NCBI GenBank assembly: GCA_023458215.1
Contig: JAEXAJ010000055.1
Span: 1-19,612 of the forward strand
Direction: 5' to 3'
From: Bacteroidota bacterium
Lineage (GTDB): Bacteria; Bacteroidota; Bacteroidia; Bacteroidales; Bacteroidaceae
DNA: 19,612 bases
Both the position numbers and the translations under genes were made by a program. Shown one piece after another: positions 6,887-14,405 of this stretch (positions within the stretch are counted from its first letter, which is position 1; each line of letters starts with the position of its first letter). The notes under the pieces are model-generated. The model ran no database searches, was not told the DNA's origin, and saw only the letters and a program-made list of their open reading frames with translations.

Positions 6887-8125
6887 TTATTTCGGCACCT
6901 CTTTCTTCTTCTTGTACGCTTCAATCACGTGTTTACGGCTTTGTAATATCTGCCAGCGATAAACCAGGCACGTAGTAATGAAATAAATCCCCGTTTGTAT
7001 CCATAAAGCTTGATATTCAAAGGAAACCTCATTGAGAGTGGCACCCATACTATTGATCCGCACATATCCGTTAATCCCGAAGGTGGAAGGAAAGATATAC
7101 GAGAAATATCTCCAGAAAGCAGGCATAGCAGCACCCGGCCATGAAATACCGGAAAGAAACAGTAAAGGTACTGAGGTGAAAACGAACAGTAACATACACG
7201 TCTCGCGGTTGCGGATGGCAATGGAGGCAGTCATGGCGAAGAAGATGCAAGCCGCCAGGTAGGGGAGGGTGAATAAAGTCAGTACTCCCGATATGGCAAT
7301 CTGGTTGAGGCTGAAGAGGCGGGGCACTACGCACAATATGTAAACAGCCACCAACGAATAAACCATGAAGTAGCTCAGGCCTTTTCCCATAACGATACGC
7401 AGGGTACCGTTGTAATGGCGGTTGATAGGAACCAAGTCTTTGAAACGGTTTAGTTCGCGGGCAGTTCCGGCGGAAAGGCCGATTCCCAGTAACAAGGTCT
7501 GTTGGATAATCAACATCAATACAGCGGGAATGAGGAAGGCGGCAAAACCATTGGTGGGATTAAAGAGAGCCACGTCTTCGTACTCTATCGGATAGGCTGT
7601 AATCTCGTCCTGACGATCGGTGGTATTGCCGGCACGTTGTATTTTAATATCCGCATTCATAGCCAGCGATACACTGGTGTTGGTGTTCAGCAGGGATTTG
7701 TAATAGAGCAACCCGCTCATGTCGCAGTATAGGCTGACTTGAGTCTGCTTGCCACCGGCAATGTCGTCACTGAAGTGGGCGGGGATGTAGATGATGCCGT
7801 ATGCCCGACGGTCTTTCAGCATCAATTTGGCTTCTTCCATATCGGCGCAATAGGACACTATTTCTACTTCGGGGCTGGCGTCCACTTTTCGTAGATATTC
7901 GCGGCTCAGCGAAGTACGGGAGTTGTCCACCACCACGGCGGGTACTTCGCGGATCGTTTCGTTGGTATATATAAAGGCGTATATCAGCGGATAGACCACC
8001 GGAACAAGCACAAAGAAGATAAGCACGCCCTGATCGCGGAAGGTCGTGCGGAACTCCTGCTTCCATATATAGAACAAGTCGTATATACCTTCTATCACTC
8101 TTCGTTTGAACGTCAAGTCTTTCAT
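6887..8125 (-). CDS. ABC-2 type transporter permease (second of pair)
   Basis: This protein of about 412 residues belongs to the ABC-2 permease group used by YbhR/YhhJ-like drug exporters. A membrane helix near residues 35-55 (VLIFFVLVPVVYPLIYAFIY) is followed by a soluble periplasmic domain (about 60-190, with AVVVDNSRTSLSREYLRKVD). Five further helices follow, including FLIPAVLMLIIQQTLLLGIG, and a Lys-rich C-terminal end (YKKKKEVPK). The stop TGA of the upstream permease overlaps the ATG at 8125 by one base (TGATG), showing translational coupling; a GTG at 8128 is the alternative start. It probably pairs with the first permease as the membrane core of an exporter joined to the HlyD- and TolC-like proteins. 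No Walker motifs occur in the operon. Confidence 0.9.
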   Translation of the reverse strand: MKDLTFKRRVIEGIYDLFYIWKQEFRTTFRDQGVLIFFVLVPVVYPLIYAFIYTNETIREVPAVVVDNSRTSLSREYLRKVDASPEVEIVSYCADMEEAKLMLKDRRAYGIIYIPAHFSDDIAGGKQTQVSLYCDMSGLLYYKSLLNTNTSVSLAMNADIKIQRAGNTTDRQDEITAYPIEYEDVALFNPTNGFAAFLIPAVLMLIIQQTLLLGIGLSAGTARELNRFKDLVPINRHYNGTLRIVMGKGLSYFMVYSLVAVYILCVVPRLFSLNQIAISGVLTLFTLPYLAACIFFAMTASIAIRNRETCMLLFVFTSVPLLFLSGISWPGAAMPAFWRYFSYIFPSTFGINGYVRINSMGATLNEVSFEYQALWIQTGIYFITTCLVYRWQILQSRKHVIEAYKKKKEVPK

Positions 8126-9303
8126 CACGGTACGTATTTATAGTAAATCAATGCTTCTTTCAGCCGCCGGGCTACGAGGAAAGGGAGCATCATAAATATA
8201 AGCAGCGCCACATAGTTGACCCAGGAATAAATCATCGGATAGCCGTTCAAAGCCTGGTCTACATAAATCAGGAAATAATGGCGCAACGGAAATAGGTTTG
8301 CCAATGCTTGCAGTACAGGGTGCATCCCCATGATCGGAAACGATAATCCGCACATCGAGAAAGAAAGTACGCCCCAAAGGGAAGCAAAACTAAGCCCCAG
8401 GCGCAGGGTGGGCAGGGTACCTATCATCAATATACCCATCCCCTGCGACGCCAGTACCAGGCAGAGCGTGGCAAGAAGCATCGGCAGAATGCCACTATTG
8501 CAGGGGAAATGCAGGAAGCCGTACAGATATACATTATACAATATCCCCATCAGGAAGAATACCAGCGTATGCGGCAGCAGTTTGCCGGCAAGGGAGATCC
8601 ATATGGAGTTATTTCCCATGCGCAACCATTCGCGTGCGGTGCGGTTTTTAATCTCTACACCGATGGAGTAGACGGTTATCATAAAAATAAGCAGCATCAA
8701 TACACCGGGCGCAAAGGTGTTACACAGATACACGGAGTAGTTCAGCCACGGATTATTGAGCGGATGGGTGTCGATCACGATGGGTTGGAGGTAAGCCATT
8801 GCCTGGTCTTCGGTAGCGCCTTTGGCATACAAGGCGGTACGTGCTGCGGCTCCCGATGCCAGTTCGCTCATCATCTTCATATCCCGATACAGTAAAGAAC
8901 CCGCAATCAGCAAGGTGTTGTTGGTATAGAAAGACAGTTTAGGTTGTCGCTGGGCTTGTGCTTTGGCGGAAGTACCTTGGGGAATGTAGTAGAAACCATA
9001 AATTTCCCCCCGTTGCATGGCTGTACGTGCCTCATTGATCGTAGGATAATGGGCAATGATGGCCGTTTGCTCGAAGGCATCCAAATTGCGTGTCAACTGC
9101 CGGGAAGTGGTGCTCATATCCTGATCGACTACACCGACCGGCATATTCTTTGGCAGTCCCGAGTCCATCAGCGTAGTGAAGAAAACATAGCAGAACAGTG
9201 GCGCTACCACCATGCAGAACAGGTATAGCGGTCGGGAGACGAGACGGCGGCATTCCCGTTTCATCACCTTCCAAAGAGCTACGTATTTTTTGTATCTTTT
9301 CAT
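8125..9303 (-). CDS. ABC-2 type transporter permease (first of pair)
   Basis: This is a 392-residue homologue of the following permease with the same plan. It has an N-terminal helix (LYLFCMVVAPLFCYVFFTTL, about 27-46), a periplasmic domain (about 50-190, with PVGVVDQDMSTTSRQL), and five helices in the C-terminal half, including GVLMLLIFMITVYSIGVEI. The start at 9303 begins MKRYKKYVALWKVMKRE, a basic cytosolic leader as expected. A palindromic repeat ends 7 nt upstream, and its AGGGG sits at Shine-Dalgarno distance (8 nt) from the ATG, an unusual case of repeat-derived translation signal. Together the two permeases would form a heterodimer that exports small molecules or lipids. Confidence 0.9.
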   Translation of the reverse strand: MKRYKKYVALWKVMKRECRRLVSRPLYLFCMVVAPLFCYVFFTTLMDSGLPKNMPVGVVDQDMSTTSRQLTRNLDAFEQTAIIAHYPTINEARTAMQRGEIYGFYYIPQGTSAKAQAQRQPKLSFYTNNTLLIAGSLLYRDMKMMSELASGAAARTALYAKGATEDQAMAYLQPIVIDTHPLNNPWLNYSVYLCNTFAPGVLMLLIFMITVYSIGVEIKNRTAREWLRMGNNSIWISLAGKLLPHTLVFFLMGILYNVYLYGFLHFPCNSGILPMLLATLCLVLASQGMGILMIGTLPTLRLGLSFASLWGVLSFSMCGLSFPIMGMHPVLQALANLFPLRHYFLIYVDQALNGYPMIYSWVNYVALLIFMMLPFLVARRLKEALIYYKYVP

Positions 9304-9310
9304 ATTTCAC

Positions 9311-9398
9311 ACCCCTCACTCCCCTAAAGGGGAAGATTGATACTCTATTTAATTCATACTTGGGACTATTCCCCTTCCCCTTTAGGGGACCGAGGGGT
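9311..9398. repeat. Nested palindromic element, copy A
   Basis: The left arm ACCCCTCACTCCCCTAAAGG and onward (from 9311) is the near-complement of the right arm ending CCTTTAGGGGACCGAGGGGT at 9398. Each arm also holds a smaller palindrome CCCCTAAAGGGG (9321-9332; complement at 9377-9388). The central 30 nt are AT-rich. The right arm overlaps the end of the HlyD-like gene and supplies its final codons (CCC TCG GTC CCC TAA). The left arm lies just before the permease start. Confidence 0.85.
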
Positions 9399-10374
9399 AG
9401 ATCACACTCATCCCCGGCCTTAACCCTTCTACTTTCTCTTGTGGCGCAGCTTTCACTTCAAAGGTCTTCAAATCGAACTGACCGGTTGTTTTGGTTGCTT
9501 TCCAAGCGGCATACGTCCCGAGGTCCTTCATATAATATACTTTCAGTCGGATATTCTTGTCGAGTGCCGGTACAAATGCGTCGAATTCAGTATTCATGCC
9601 CAAACCTTTCAGCAAATCTTCGCGTACATTGAATGTCACCCACATATCATCCAGTATGGCAATGTTCATGATGGGTGCGCCCGTTCCTACCAATTCGCCT
9701 ACCTTGGGGAAGATTTCGGATACTTCTCCCGCAGTTTGTGCTATCAGATAAGTTTCTTTGATATAAGATTCCACTTCGGCAACTGCTCCTTTGGCACGGT
9801 CTACCAAGGCTGCCGCTGCGGCTTTGTCTTCACGTTCGGCACCATTCTTGGCCATGTCATACTGGGCTTTGGCTGCCTTTTCGGTGGCGATGGCGGCATC
9901 ACGCTGGGCGGTTACTTCATCCAGCTTTTGGGCGGACATCACGCCTTGATCCGCCAGGTTCTTCACACGTTTGTACGACTTTTCTGCAATAACCAGTCCG
10001 GCTTGTGCTTTCTGCCACATCTCGTATGCGGCTTGAATTTGTTCGCGGCGGGCGCCTTTCAGCGCTTTTTCGTTCTGAGCCTGAGCGGCAGATTGGGCGG
10101 CACGGGCTTGTTCCAGTTTGGCTTGTACGTCGGGGGCTTCCAAAATGGCAAGGGTATCTCCGGCCTGCACACTTTGACCTTCTTTGACACGAAACTCCAG
10201 AATACGACCCGGTACTTTGCTCGATACACGATATTCCGTTACCTCGGCTTGTCCTTGCACAATCTCCGGCCCTTTACGCAGCATAAAGAAACCTACAATA
10301 GCAACAATGGCAATGACTCCTGTCAGTGTGAGAAATGCCAGCAGCATGTTAGTGTTTTGTGACTTTGTATCCAT
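9382..10374 (-). CDS. HlyD/EmrA-type membrane fusion (periplasmic adaptor) protein
   Basis: This is a 330-residue protein. A single N-terminal membrane helix (about 11-32, LLAFLTLTGVIAIVAIVGFF) leads into the first half of a lipoyl-like domain (VSSKVPGRILEFRVKEGQSV, about 50-69). A long Ala/Gln/Lys-rich coiled-coil hairpin spans about 82-195. The second lipoyl half and beta-barrel follow (TAGEVSEIFPKVGELVGTG, LDDMWVTFNVREDLL), and then EGLRPGMSVIY. It would bridge the inner-membrane permeases and the TolC-like channel. The last residues after SVIY (PSVP-stop) are encoded by the palindromic element, so the natural C-terminus has probably been cut or replaced; the loss looks small and the protein is likely functional. 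The order outer-membrane factor, adaptor, permease, permease is that of a tripartite exporter. Confidence 0.92.
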   Translation of the reverse strand: MDTKSQNTNMLLAFLTLTGVIAIVAIVGFFMLRKGPEIVQGQAEVTEYRVSSKVPGRILEFRVKEGQSVQAGDTLAILEAPDVQAKLEQARAAQSAAQAQNEKALKGARREQIQAAYEMWQKAQAGLVIAEKSYKRVKNLADQGVMSAQKLDEVTAQRDAAIATEKAAKAQYDMAKNGAEREDKAAAAALVDRAKGAVAEVESYIKETYLIAQTAGEVSEIFPKVGELVGTGAPIMNIAILDDMWVTFNVREDLLKGLGMNTEFDAFVPALDKNIRLKVYYMKDLGTYAAWKATKTTGQFDLKTFEVKAAPQEKVEGLRPGMSVIYPSVP

Positions 10375-10393
10375 TTTCAGATTTTTGATTTAA

Positions 10394-10502
10394 CACCCCC
10401 CCCGGACCCCCTGAAGGGGGAGGGGGATACTTTCATAATACTTTTGTTTTTTACTTTAATTACCGGAACTATTCTCCTTCCCCTTTAGGGGAACGAGGGG
10501 TG
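10394..10502. repeat. Nested palindromic element, copy B
   Basis: The left arm (CACCCCCCCCGGACCCCCTG from 10394) and the right arm (ending CCCTTTAGGGGAACGAGGGG, then TG at 10502) are inverted copies around an AT-rich centre of about 35 nt. The left arm has drifted to CCCCCTGAAGGGGG, whereas the right keeps CCCCTTTAGGGG. The right arm encodes the tail of the TolC-like protein; the left arm ends before the HlyD-like start at 10374. Confidence 0.85.
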
Positions 10503-11976
10503 TCAACTGTCCCGTTGCCTTCTTCAGATAGATTTCCGTCAGTTTTACATCAATCTGTGCGTCTATCTTTTCCGATTGGGCGGATAGCCAAGCTGTATGC
10601 GCTTCGAGTACATTGCTGGCGGTGATAACACCTTCTTCAAAACCCAGATTGGCATAGCGGAGGTTCTCGTCCGCTTTTTCCAGGTTCTTTTCAGCCATAG
10701 CCAGTTTCTTTGCGGCTTCGTTTACTTTGAAGACGGATTGGTTGACTTGCAATTCTATCTTCTCTTTGGCATTGTCCAGTTGATATTGGGCAATGCGTGC
10801 TTCGGACTTGGCGGCCTTTACCTTATAGATACCTTCGCCCCAATGCCAAATGGGTACTTGCAGTACAACCCCCACATTCCACATTCCTTTAAACTTGTTC
10901 TCGAAGCTATTGAATACCGAAGGATTGGTGGCCATATAGCTGCCCATCAATGCTAAAGAGGGCAGATATTCGGCGCGGGTTACATTCACTTTCTGCTTGT
11001 AGATATTGGTGGCAAGTTCCAAACTTCTGATTTCGGGACGGGTAGCATATACAGTGGAGATATCTATCCCGTTGGTAGCGGTGGCGATGGTAGCCCATTC
11101 CTTTTCTTGCTCATCTTTCAAGGTAATAGGGGTGCTGAGGTCAAGACCACATAGTTGGCACAACAACATTTTTGATAAGCTCAGGCCGTCTTCCACTTTT
11201 GTCAATGTCATTTCGGCTTCGTTCACTTTTACCTTTACCGACAGACCGTCCGCTTTGGTGGCAACGCCTTCGGCAATCATCTTGTCCACATCGCTTTCGA
11301 GCTTTTGAAGCAGTTGCAGATAGCTGTCCGCCAACCTCTTTTTGCCGGCTAATGAAACCACTTGCCAATATGCCTGGTCGGTACTGAGAATAACATCCTG
11401 CATGCCTGTACTGTGTTGCTGGCGCGCCAACTCTTCGGCGTAGCGGGTTATCTTATTGTAAGCACGGATTTTACCGCCCATGTAAAGCGGCTGTGTCAAT
11501 GTTATGGCGCCTGCATACATGTTACGGGTATCGGTACGGAATGCGTCGACAAGCGAATTGCCCAATCCGTTGAGGGGCGACGCAATGTCTATATTCCCCA
11601 ATGCCTGTATCAGCGCCATGAATTGCGGGTTCTGTGTCAGTTGCGGATACTGGGTCAACATTCCTTGTATGCCGCTTTGCATAGCCCCGCTGACTTGTGT
11701 GCCTACCGAACCCAATGCCCCCTTTTGGGCATCACTTAAAAGGGAGATCTCTTTTTGGCTGCGCATATATCCGCCGGTAGCCGATATATCGGGAAGATAA
11801 TTGGTGAATGCCGCCTTCCGCTGATAGTGTGCCGCATTGATTTTTTCCTGGCTTATCAGCAGTTCCTTGTTGTTGGCAATAGCCAAAGCACGGCAACTAT
11901 CCAGGCTCAATACCTGTTGTGCACCGAGGGGGAACATGAAGCAAACCAATCCAATGAAACAGAAGAACTTCTTCAT
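10456..11976 (-). CDS. TolC-family outer membrane efflux protein
   Basis: This is a 506-residue protein with a signal peptide (MKKFFCFIGLVCFMFPLGAQ, cleavage near residue 20). It contains two tandem OEP repeats: LDSCRALAIANNKELLISQE (about 25-44), the beta-strand region TLTQPLYMGGKI (about 158-169), and the second repeat TRPEIRSLELATNIYKQKV with VGVVLQVPIWHWGEGIYK. The second repeat is followed by the long helices QLDNAKEKIELQVNQSVFKVNEAAKKLAMA and VLEAHTAWLSAQSEKIDAQI. The predicted product is the trimeric outer-membrane exit duct of this exporter. After ATGQLT the C-terminal tail (PLVPLKGKENSSGN) is encoded by palindromic copy B, so it is probably a recent addition. It is the first gene of the operon, with a good promoter at 12048-12078. 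Confidence 0.93.
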   Translation of the reverse strand: MKKFFCFIGLVCFMFPLGAQQVLSLDSCRALAIANNKELLISQEKINAAHYQRKAAFTNYLPDISATGGYMRSQKEISLLSDAQKGALGSVGTQVSGAMQSGIQGMLTQYPQLTQNPQFMALIQALGNIDIASPLNGLGNSLVDAFRTDTRNMYAGAITLTQPLYMGGKIRAYNKITRYAEELARQQHSTGMQDVILSTDQAYWQVVSLAGKKRLADSYLQLLQKLESDVDKMIAEGVATKADGLSVKVKVNEAEMTLTKVEDGLSLSKMLLCQLCGLDLSTPITLKDEQEKEWATIATATNGIDISTVYATRPEIRSLELATNIYKQKVNVTRAEYLPSLALMGSYMATNPSVFNSFENKFKGMWNVGVVLQVPIWHWGEGIYKVKAAKSEARIAQYQLDNAKEKIELQVNQSVFKVNEAAKKLAMAEKNLEKADENLRYANLGFEEGVITASNVLEAHTAWLSAQSEKIDAQIDVKLTEIYLKKATGQLTPLVPLKGKENSSGN

Positions 11977-12047
11977 CGTGTTTGTACATTAAAAGGGTGA
12001 ATAATGATTCGTTTTGTAGCGCAACAATAATTGCATAAACAACGATG

Positions 12048-12078
12048 CAAATGTATCGGCTTTTAATGAGACAACAAA
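12048..12078 (-). promoter_or_regulatory. Promoter of the TolC-HlyD-permease operon
   Basis: On the minus strand TTTG (12078-12075), a 19-nt spacer and TACATTTG (12055-12048) give a full Bacteroides -33/-7 consensus. Transcription would begin near 12041, leaving a 5' leader of about 65 nt before the ATG at 11976. No palindromic operator as clean as the one before the BlaI gene is seen. Confidence 0.75.
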
Positions 12079-12135
12079 ATAATTTTAAGTTTTTTTGCTT
12101 ATGACTTATGATTTGATTTCTTTCGGAGCGGTTTT

Positions 12136-12245
12136 ACCCCTCGGTCCCCTAAAGGGGAAGGGGGATACTCTGAATATCATTATCTTAAATATAAGTATAT
12201 TAGGTATGAGACTATCCCCCTCCCCCTTTAGGGGGTTCGGGGGGT
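12136..12245. repeat. Nested palindromic element, copy C
   Basis: The left arm ACCCCTCGGTCCCCTAAAGG (12136 onward) and the right arm (CCCCTCCCCCTTTAGGGGG through GGGGGGT, ending at 12245) are inverted around an AT-rich centre of about 45 nt. This is the only copy outside coding sequence. It lies 130 nt downstream of the coiled-coil protein gene stop, viewed across the strand gap, and upstream of the export promoter, so it might end transcription coming from 12318. Confidence 0.85.
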
Positions 12246-12317
12246 GCTTGATTCATTTCTTTCGCAGTATGAATTAAATATGAATGGCACGCGGATGACC
12301 CCGATTTAGTTTACTTC

Positions 12318-13187
12318 TTATTCCAGCGTGAACGATTGCGAACCTATCATCGTACCATCCGCAAAGATATCTACCCGATATTTGCCTGCATAGAGAAATT
12401 CTTCTACGTCCCAGTACACAGTAAGATTTTGTTCTTCGCCATTATATTCGATGTACTTCTTGATAGAGTACGCCAAATTACGATTTTCGTACGAGAAAGT
12501 ATTAGAAGCGTTTTTGGTCAATACATCATTATCAGGCTTTGTAATACGGATGTAAAGGGTACGTTCGCCGGTTTCGGCAGTAATATTCTTGACAATGGTG
12601 AAATTGATTTTAAACTTTACGACATCTTTAACTTTCTTGGCTACCTTGTCTCTCTTGTTGACTGCAAGTACATTGATGTTCGTTGCGTCAAGTTGTGCAG
12701 CAAGGGTCACAGTCTTAGTCAAGTTCTTTTTCTCTTCGGACAAGTTGCTTATCTGACGCGAAGCGGCGTTGTATTTCTGAGTAACATCGGCAATAATCAC
12801 CTTTTGTTCGGCCGTAAGGCGGTTCAGCGAGTCAATCTGATTGATATAGCCTATCATGATTTTGCGTAAGGAAGCCAGTTCGCTCTTCAAACGACGTATC
12901 TCACTGGCATTGCTACTCTTAACGGTACGCAGTTCTTCCAGCAAACGTTGGGTTTTTATTTGTTCCTGCTCCAAGAGCGTGGATAGGGAGTCGTTTGAAA
13001 CGGTTAATTTCAGTTCATCATATTGTTTGGCAAAGTCGGTATATTGGTTTTCAAGGTCTTCCTTATCCAGATTGAATTCCAGCACCAACTCTTTATTGGT
13101 TTGTTTCTCTGAAATGAGTAAAATGGTTACTCCTATCAGTGCTAATACTAATATTACTCCTAGGACGATTAGATATTTACTTTTCAT
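12318..13187 (-). CDS. Membrane-anchored coiled-coil protein of unknown function
   Basis: This is a 289-residue protein. A single N-terminal membrane helix (YLIVLGVILVLALIGVTILL, about 5-24) has no obvious cleavage site and acts as an anchor. Residues about 28-165 are a heptad-rich coiled coil (LEQEQIKTQRLLEELRTVKS, EIRRLKSELASLRKIMIGYI). The last 110 residues look like a compact beta domain (VVKFKINFTIVKNITAETGE, ERTLYIRITKPD, LTVYWDVEEFLYAGKYRVDI), probably periplasmic. It lies 14 nt after the nucleotidyltransferase gene, so the two are likely cotranscribed. The architecture resembles envelope scaffold or spacer proteins; database labels of the SMC type for such proteins reflect only the coiled coil. 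Its function is not known to me. Confidence 0.8.
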   Translation of the reverse strand: MKSKYLIVLGVILVLALIGVTILLISEKQTNKELVLEFNLDKEDLENQYTDFAKQYDELKLTVSNDSLSTLLEQEQIKTQRLLEELRTVKSSNASEIRRLKSELASLRKIMIGYINQIDSLNRLTAEQKVIIADVTQKYNAASRQISNLSEEKKNLTKTVTLAAQLDATNINVLAVNKRDKVAKKVKDVVKFKINFTIVKNITAETGERTLYIRITKPDNDVLTKNASNTFSYENRNLAYSIKKYIEYNGEEQNLTVYWDVEEFLYAGKYRVDIFADGTMIGSQSFTLE

Positions 13188-13201
13188 CTTATATTACTAT
13201 T

Positions 13202-14323
13202 TTAAATTCTGTTCGACAATTTATTCCATTGTACTTGTGCCGAATGTACGGCAAGCATCAAGGGATACCAACGTGCTTCGGCGGGTGCAAGCGAACCAAA
13301 TTCACGGCATCGCCTGATGGCACGGGTGAAGGTGTATAATTTCCCGCTCCAATATCCTTTGGGGCGTTGCTTGCGGGTTTGGTCATAACGTCCGAAGTTA
13401 CCTCCTTGCCAAATGTCATTGAGTAGCCATTCACCGGTTTTCAGATCTTTGGGGGTATAGGGTATGGGGAGCTCTTCCATGGGCAGTCCCAGATAATTAA
13501 CTGCCACAACGCCGAAAAGTTTGGCTGCTTTGCTTAATCCCCATTGTTTTATTAATTTGGCAACCTTTTCACGGTCTATTTCTCCTCTTTGGGCATGAAG
13601 AATATTTGCCCAGTCGCAAACTTGGCGGAGACCTATTCCTTCATTCAGGAAATGTAGAACAGAGTGTGCCAATATATAGGCTACATCGAATGATAGGGGG
13701 GGGAGGGTGACTTGGCAGCCTTCAATTTCTATATTTCGGCATGCGGCCGTACCATGCCAACAGGCTATTTCTTTTTGGAAATTTTGGTCGGAACGAGGGG
13801 AACTAAGCCGTGAAAGTATGCGATGGTTTTCTATATCCACGCCGTGCCAGTGAATGCATGTGTGCTTATGGTTCTCTTCGTGTTCATCGGTAGACTCTTG
13901 CCTAAGCAGCTTGTTGGCCGTTTCATAGTTCTTAATGCCTATGTATAAGTCTATATCCCCGCATTGGCGGTGCAAAGGGTTACGGTAATTCTGTGCCACG
14001 CCTTGTCCTTTCAGCAGAACCGGCTCTATTTGATTAGCACGATACAGCGCATAAACGTTGGCAAGCTCATGGTTCAGGAGCCGGTTGTTTTCTTCCATTT
14101 GGAGTAAAGCATTACACCACTGTAAATAGAGTTCGCGTTTGGGACGTAGCTCCTGAGGCAGGTTTTGCATACCATCGAACGTGATACCCAACAAGGCTTG
14201 TGCTCTTGCGGACTGGTACAGCTTTTGCCAGTCTGTTTGTGAGTTAAACAGGGTCTTGTCTATGGCTGTATTCCATAGACCCGATTGTACAAGGGCAAAA
14301 AACTGTTTCTGTGTCGGGGTCAT
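13202..14323 (-). CDS. Nucleotidyltransferase family protein (PF14907-type)
   Basis: This is a 373-residue protein. The core motif EPVLLKGQGVAQNYRNPLHR (about 100-119), followed by CGDIDLYIG (121-129), is the signature of the uncharacterised nucleotidyltransferase family NTP_transf_5. Asp123 and Asp125 are the predicted metal-binding residues of the GxD-x-DxD fold. The N-terminal part is helical, and the C-terminal half (about 205-370, with FDVAYILAHSVLHFLNEGIG and YWSGKLYTFTRAIRRCREFG) is all-alpha. Members transfer a nucleotide to an unidentified partner and recur beside HPr-kinase-like genes in peptide-modification and envelope loci. Here the gene is 82 nt downstream of the S24/S26 peptidase-like gene and has its own likely promoter. 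It leads directly into the coiled-coil gene. Confidence 0.88.
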   Translation of the reverse strand: MTPTQKQFFALVQSGLWNTAIDKTLFNSQTDWQKLYQSARAQALLGITFDGMQNLPQELRPKRELYLQWCNALLQMEENNRLLNHELANVYALYRANQIEPVLLKGQGVAQNYRNPLHRQCGDIDLYIGIKNYETANKLLRQESTDEHEENHKHTCIHWHGVDIENHRILSRLSSPRSDQNFQKEIACWHGTAACRNIEIEGCQVTLPPLSFDVAYILAHSVLHFLNEGIGLRQVCDWANILHAQRGEIDREKVAKLIKQWGLSKAAKLFGVVAVNYLGLPMEELPIPYTPKDLKTGEWLLNDIWQGGNFGRYDQTRKQRPKGYWSGKLYTFTRAIRRCREFGSLAPAEARWYPLMLAVHSAQVQWNKLSNRI

Positions 14324-14361
14324 ATTACTTTGCGGAATCCGTTGTTTATATTTTCCGGGGG

Positions 14362-14369
14362 CAAAGATA
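14362..14369 (-). promoter_or_regulatory. Predicted -7 box for the nucleotidyltransferase gene
   Basis: On the minus strand TATCTTTG matches TAnnTTTG and ends 38 nt upstream of the ATG at 14323. No good -33 element is found at 19-20 nt. It suggests that the last two genes of this block form a separate transcription unit. Confidence 0.5.
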
Positions 14370-14405
14370 GTGCAAAATATATAATCTTCATGCGATTCAA
14401 TAGCC

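Larger units (their letters stand above)
11977..12317. other. Intergenic region upstream of the export operon
   Basis: This 341-nt stretch holds the operon promoter (12048-12078), a second copy of the AT-rich 17-mer TTATGACTTATGATTTG (12099-12115), and palindromic copy C (12136-12245). No regulator gene is present; a local repressor gene of TetR or MarR type, often found with such exporters, is not in the window. The bases 12246-12317 show nothing notable. Confidence 0.7.

Noticed and set aside
8126..8128. GTG start for the second permease
   Set aside because: The ATG at 8125 directly overlaps the upstream TGA in the usual TGATG coupling arrangement; the GTG remains possible.
9439..10362. 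A 307-codon open frame on the plus strand opposite the HlyD-like gene
   Set aside because: It is antisense to a clear HlyD-family protein, is rich in Phe, Gly and Cys, and looks like a frame shadow caused by codon bias.
12095..12277. A 60-codon plus-strand frame upstream of the export operon
   Set aside because: Most of it is translated palindromic copy C (LPLGPLKGKGD), with no independent coding support.
12336..12869. A 177-codon plus-strand frame opposite the coiled-coil gene
   Set aside because: It lies wholly inside the gene on the other strand and its composition does not resemble a protein family.
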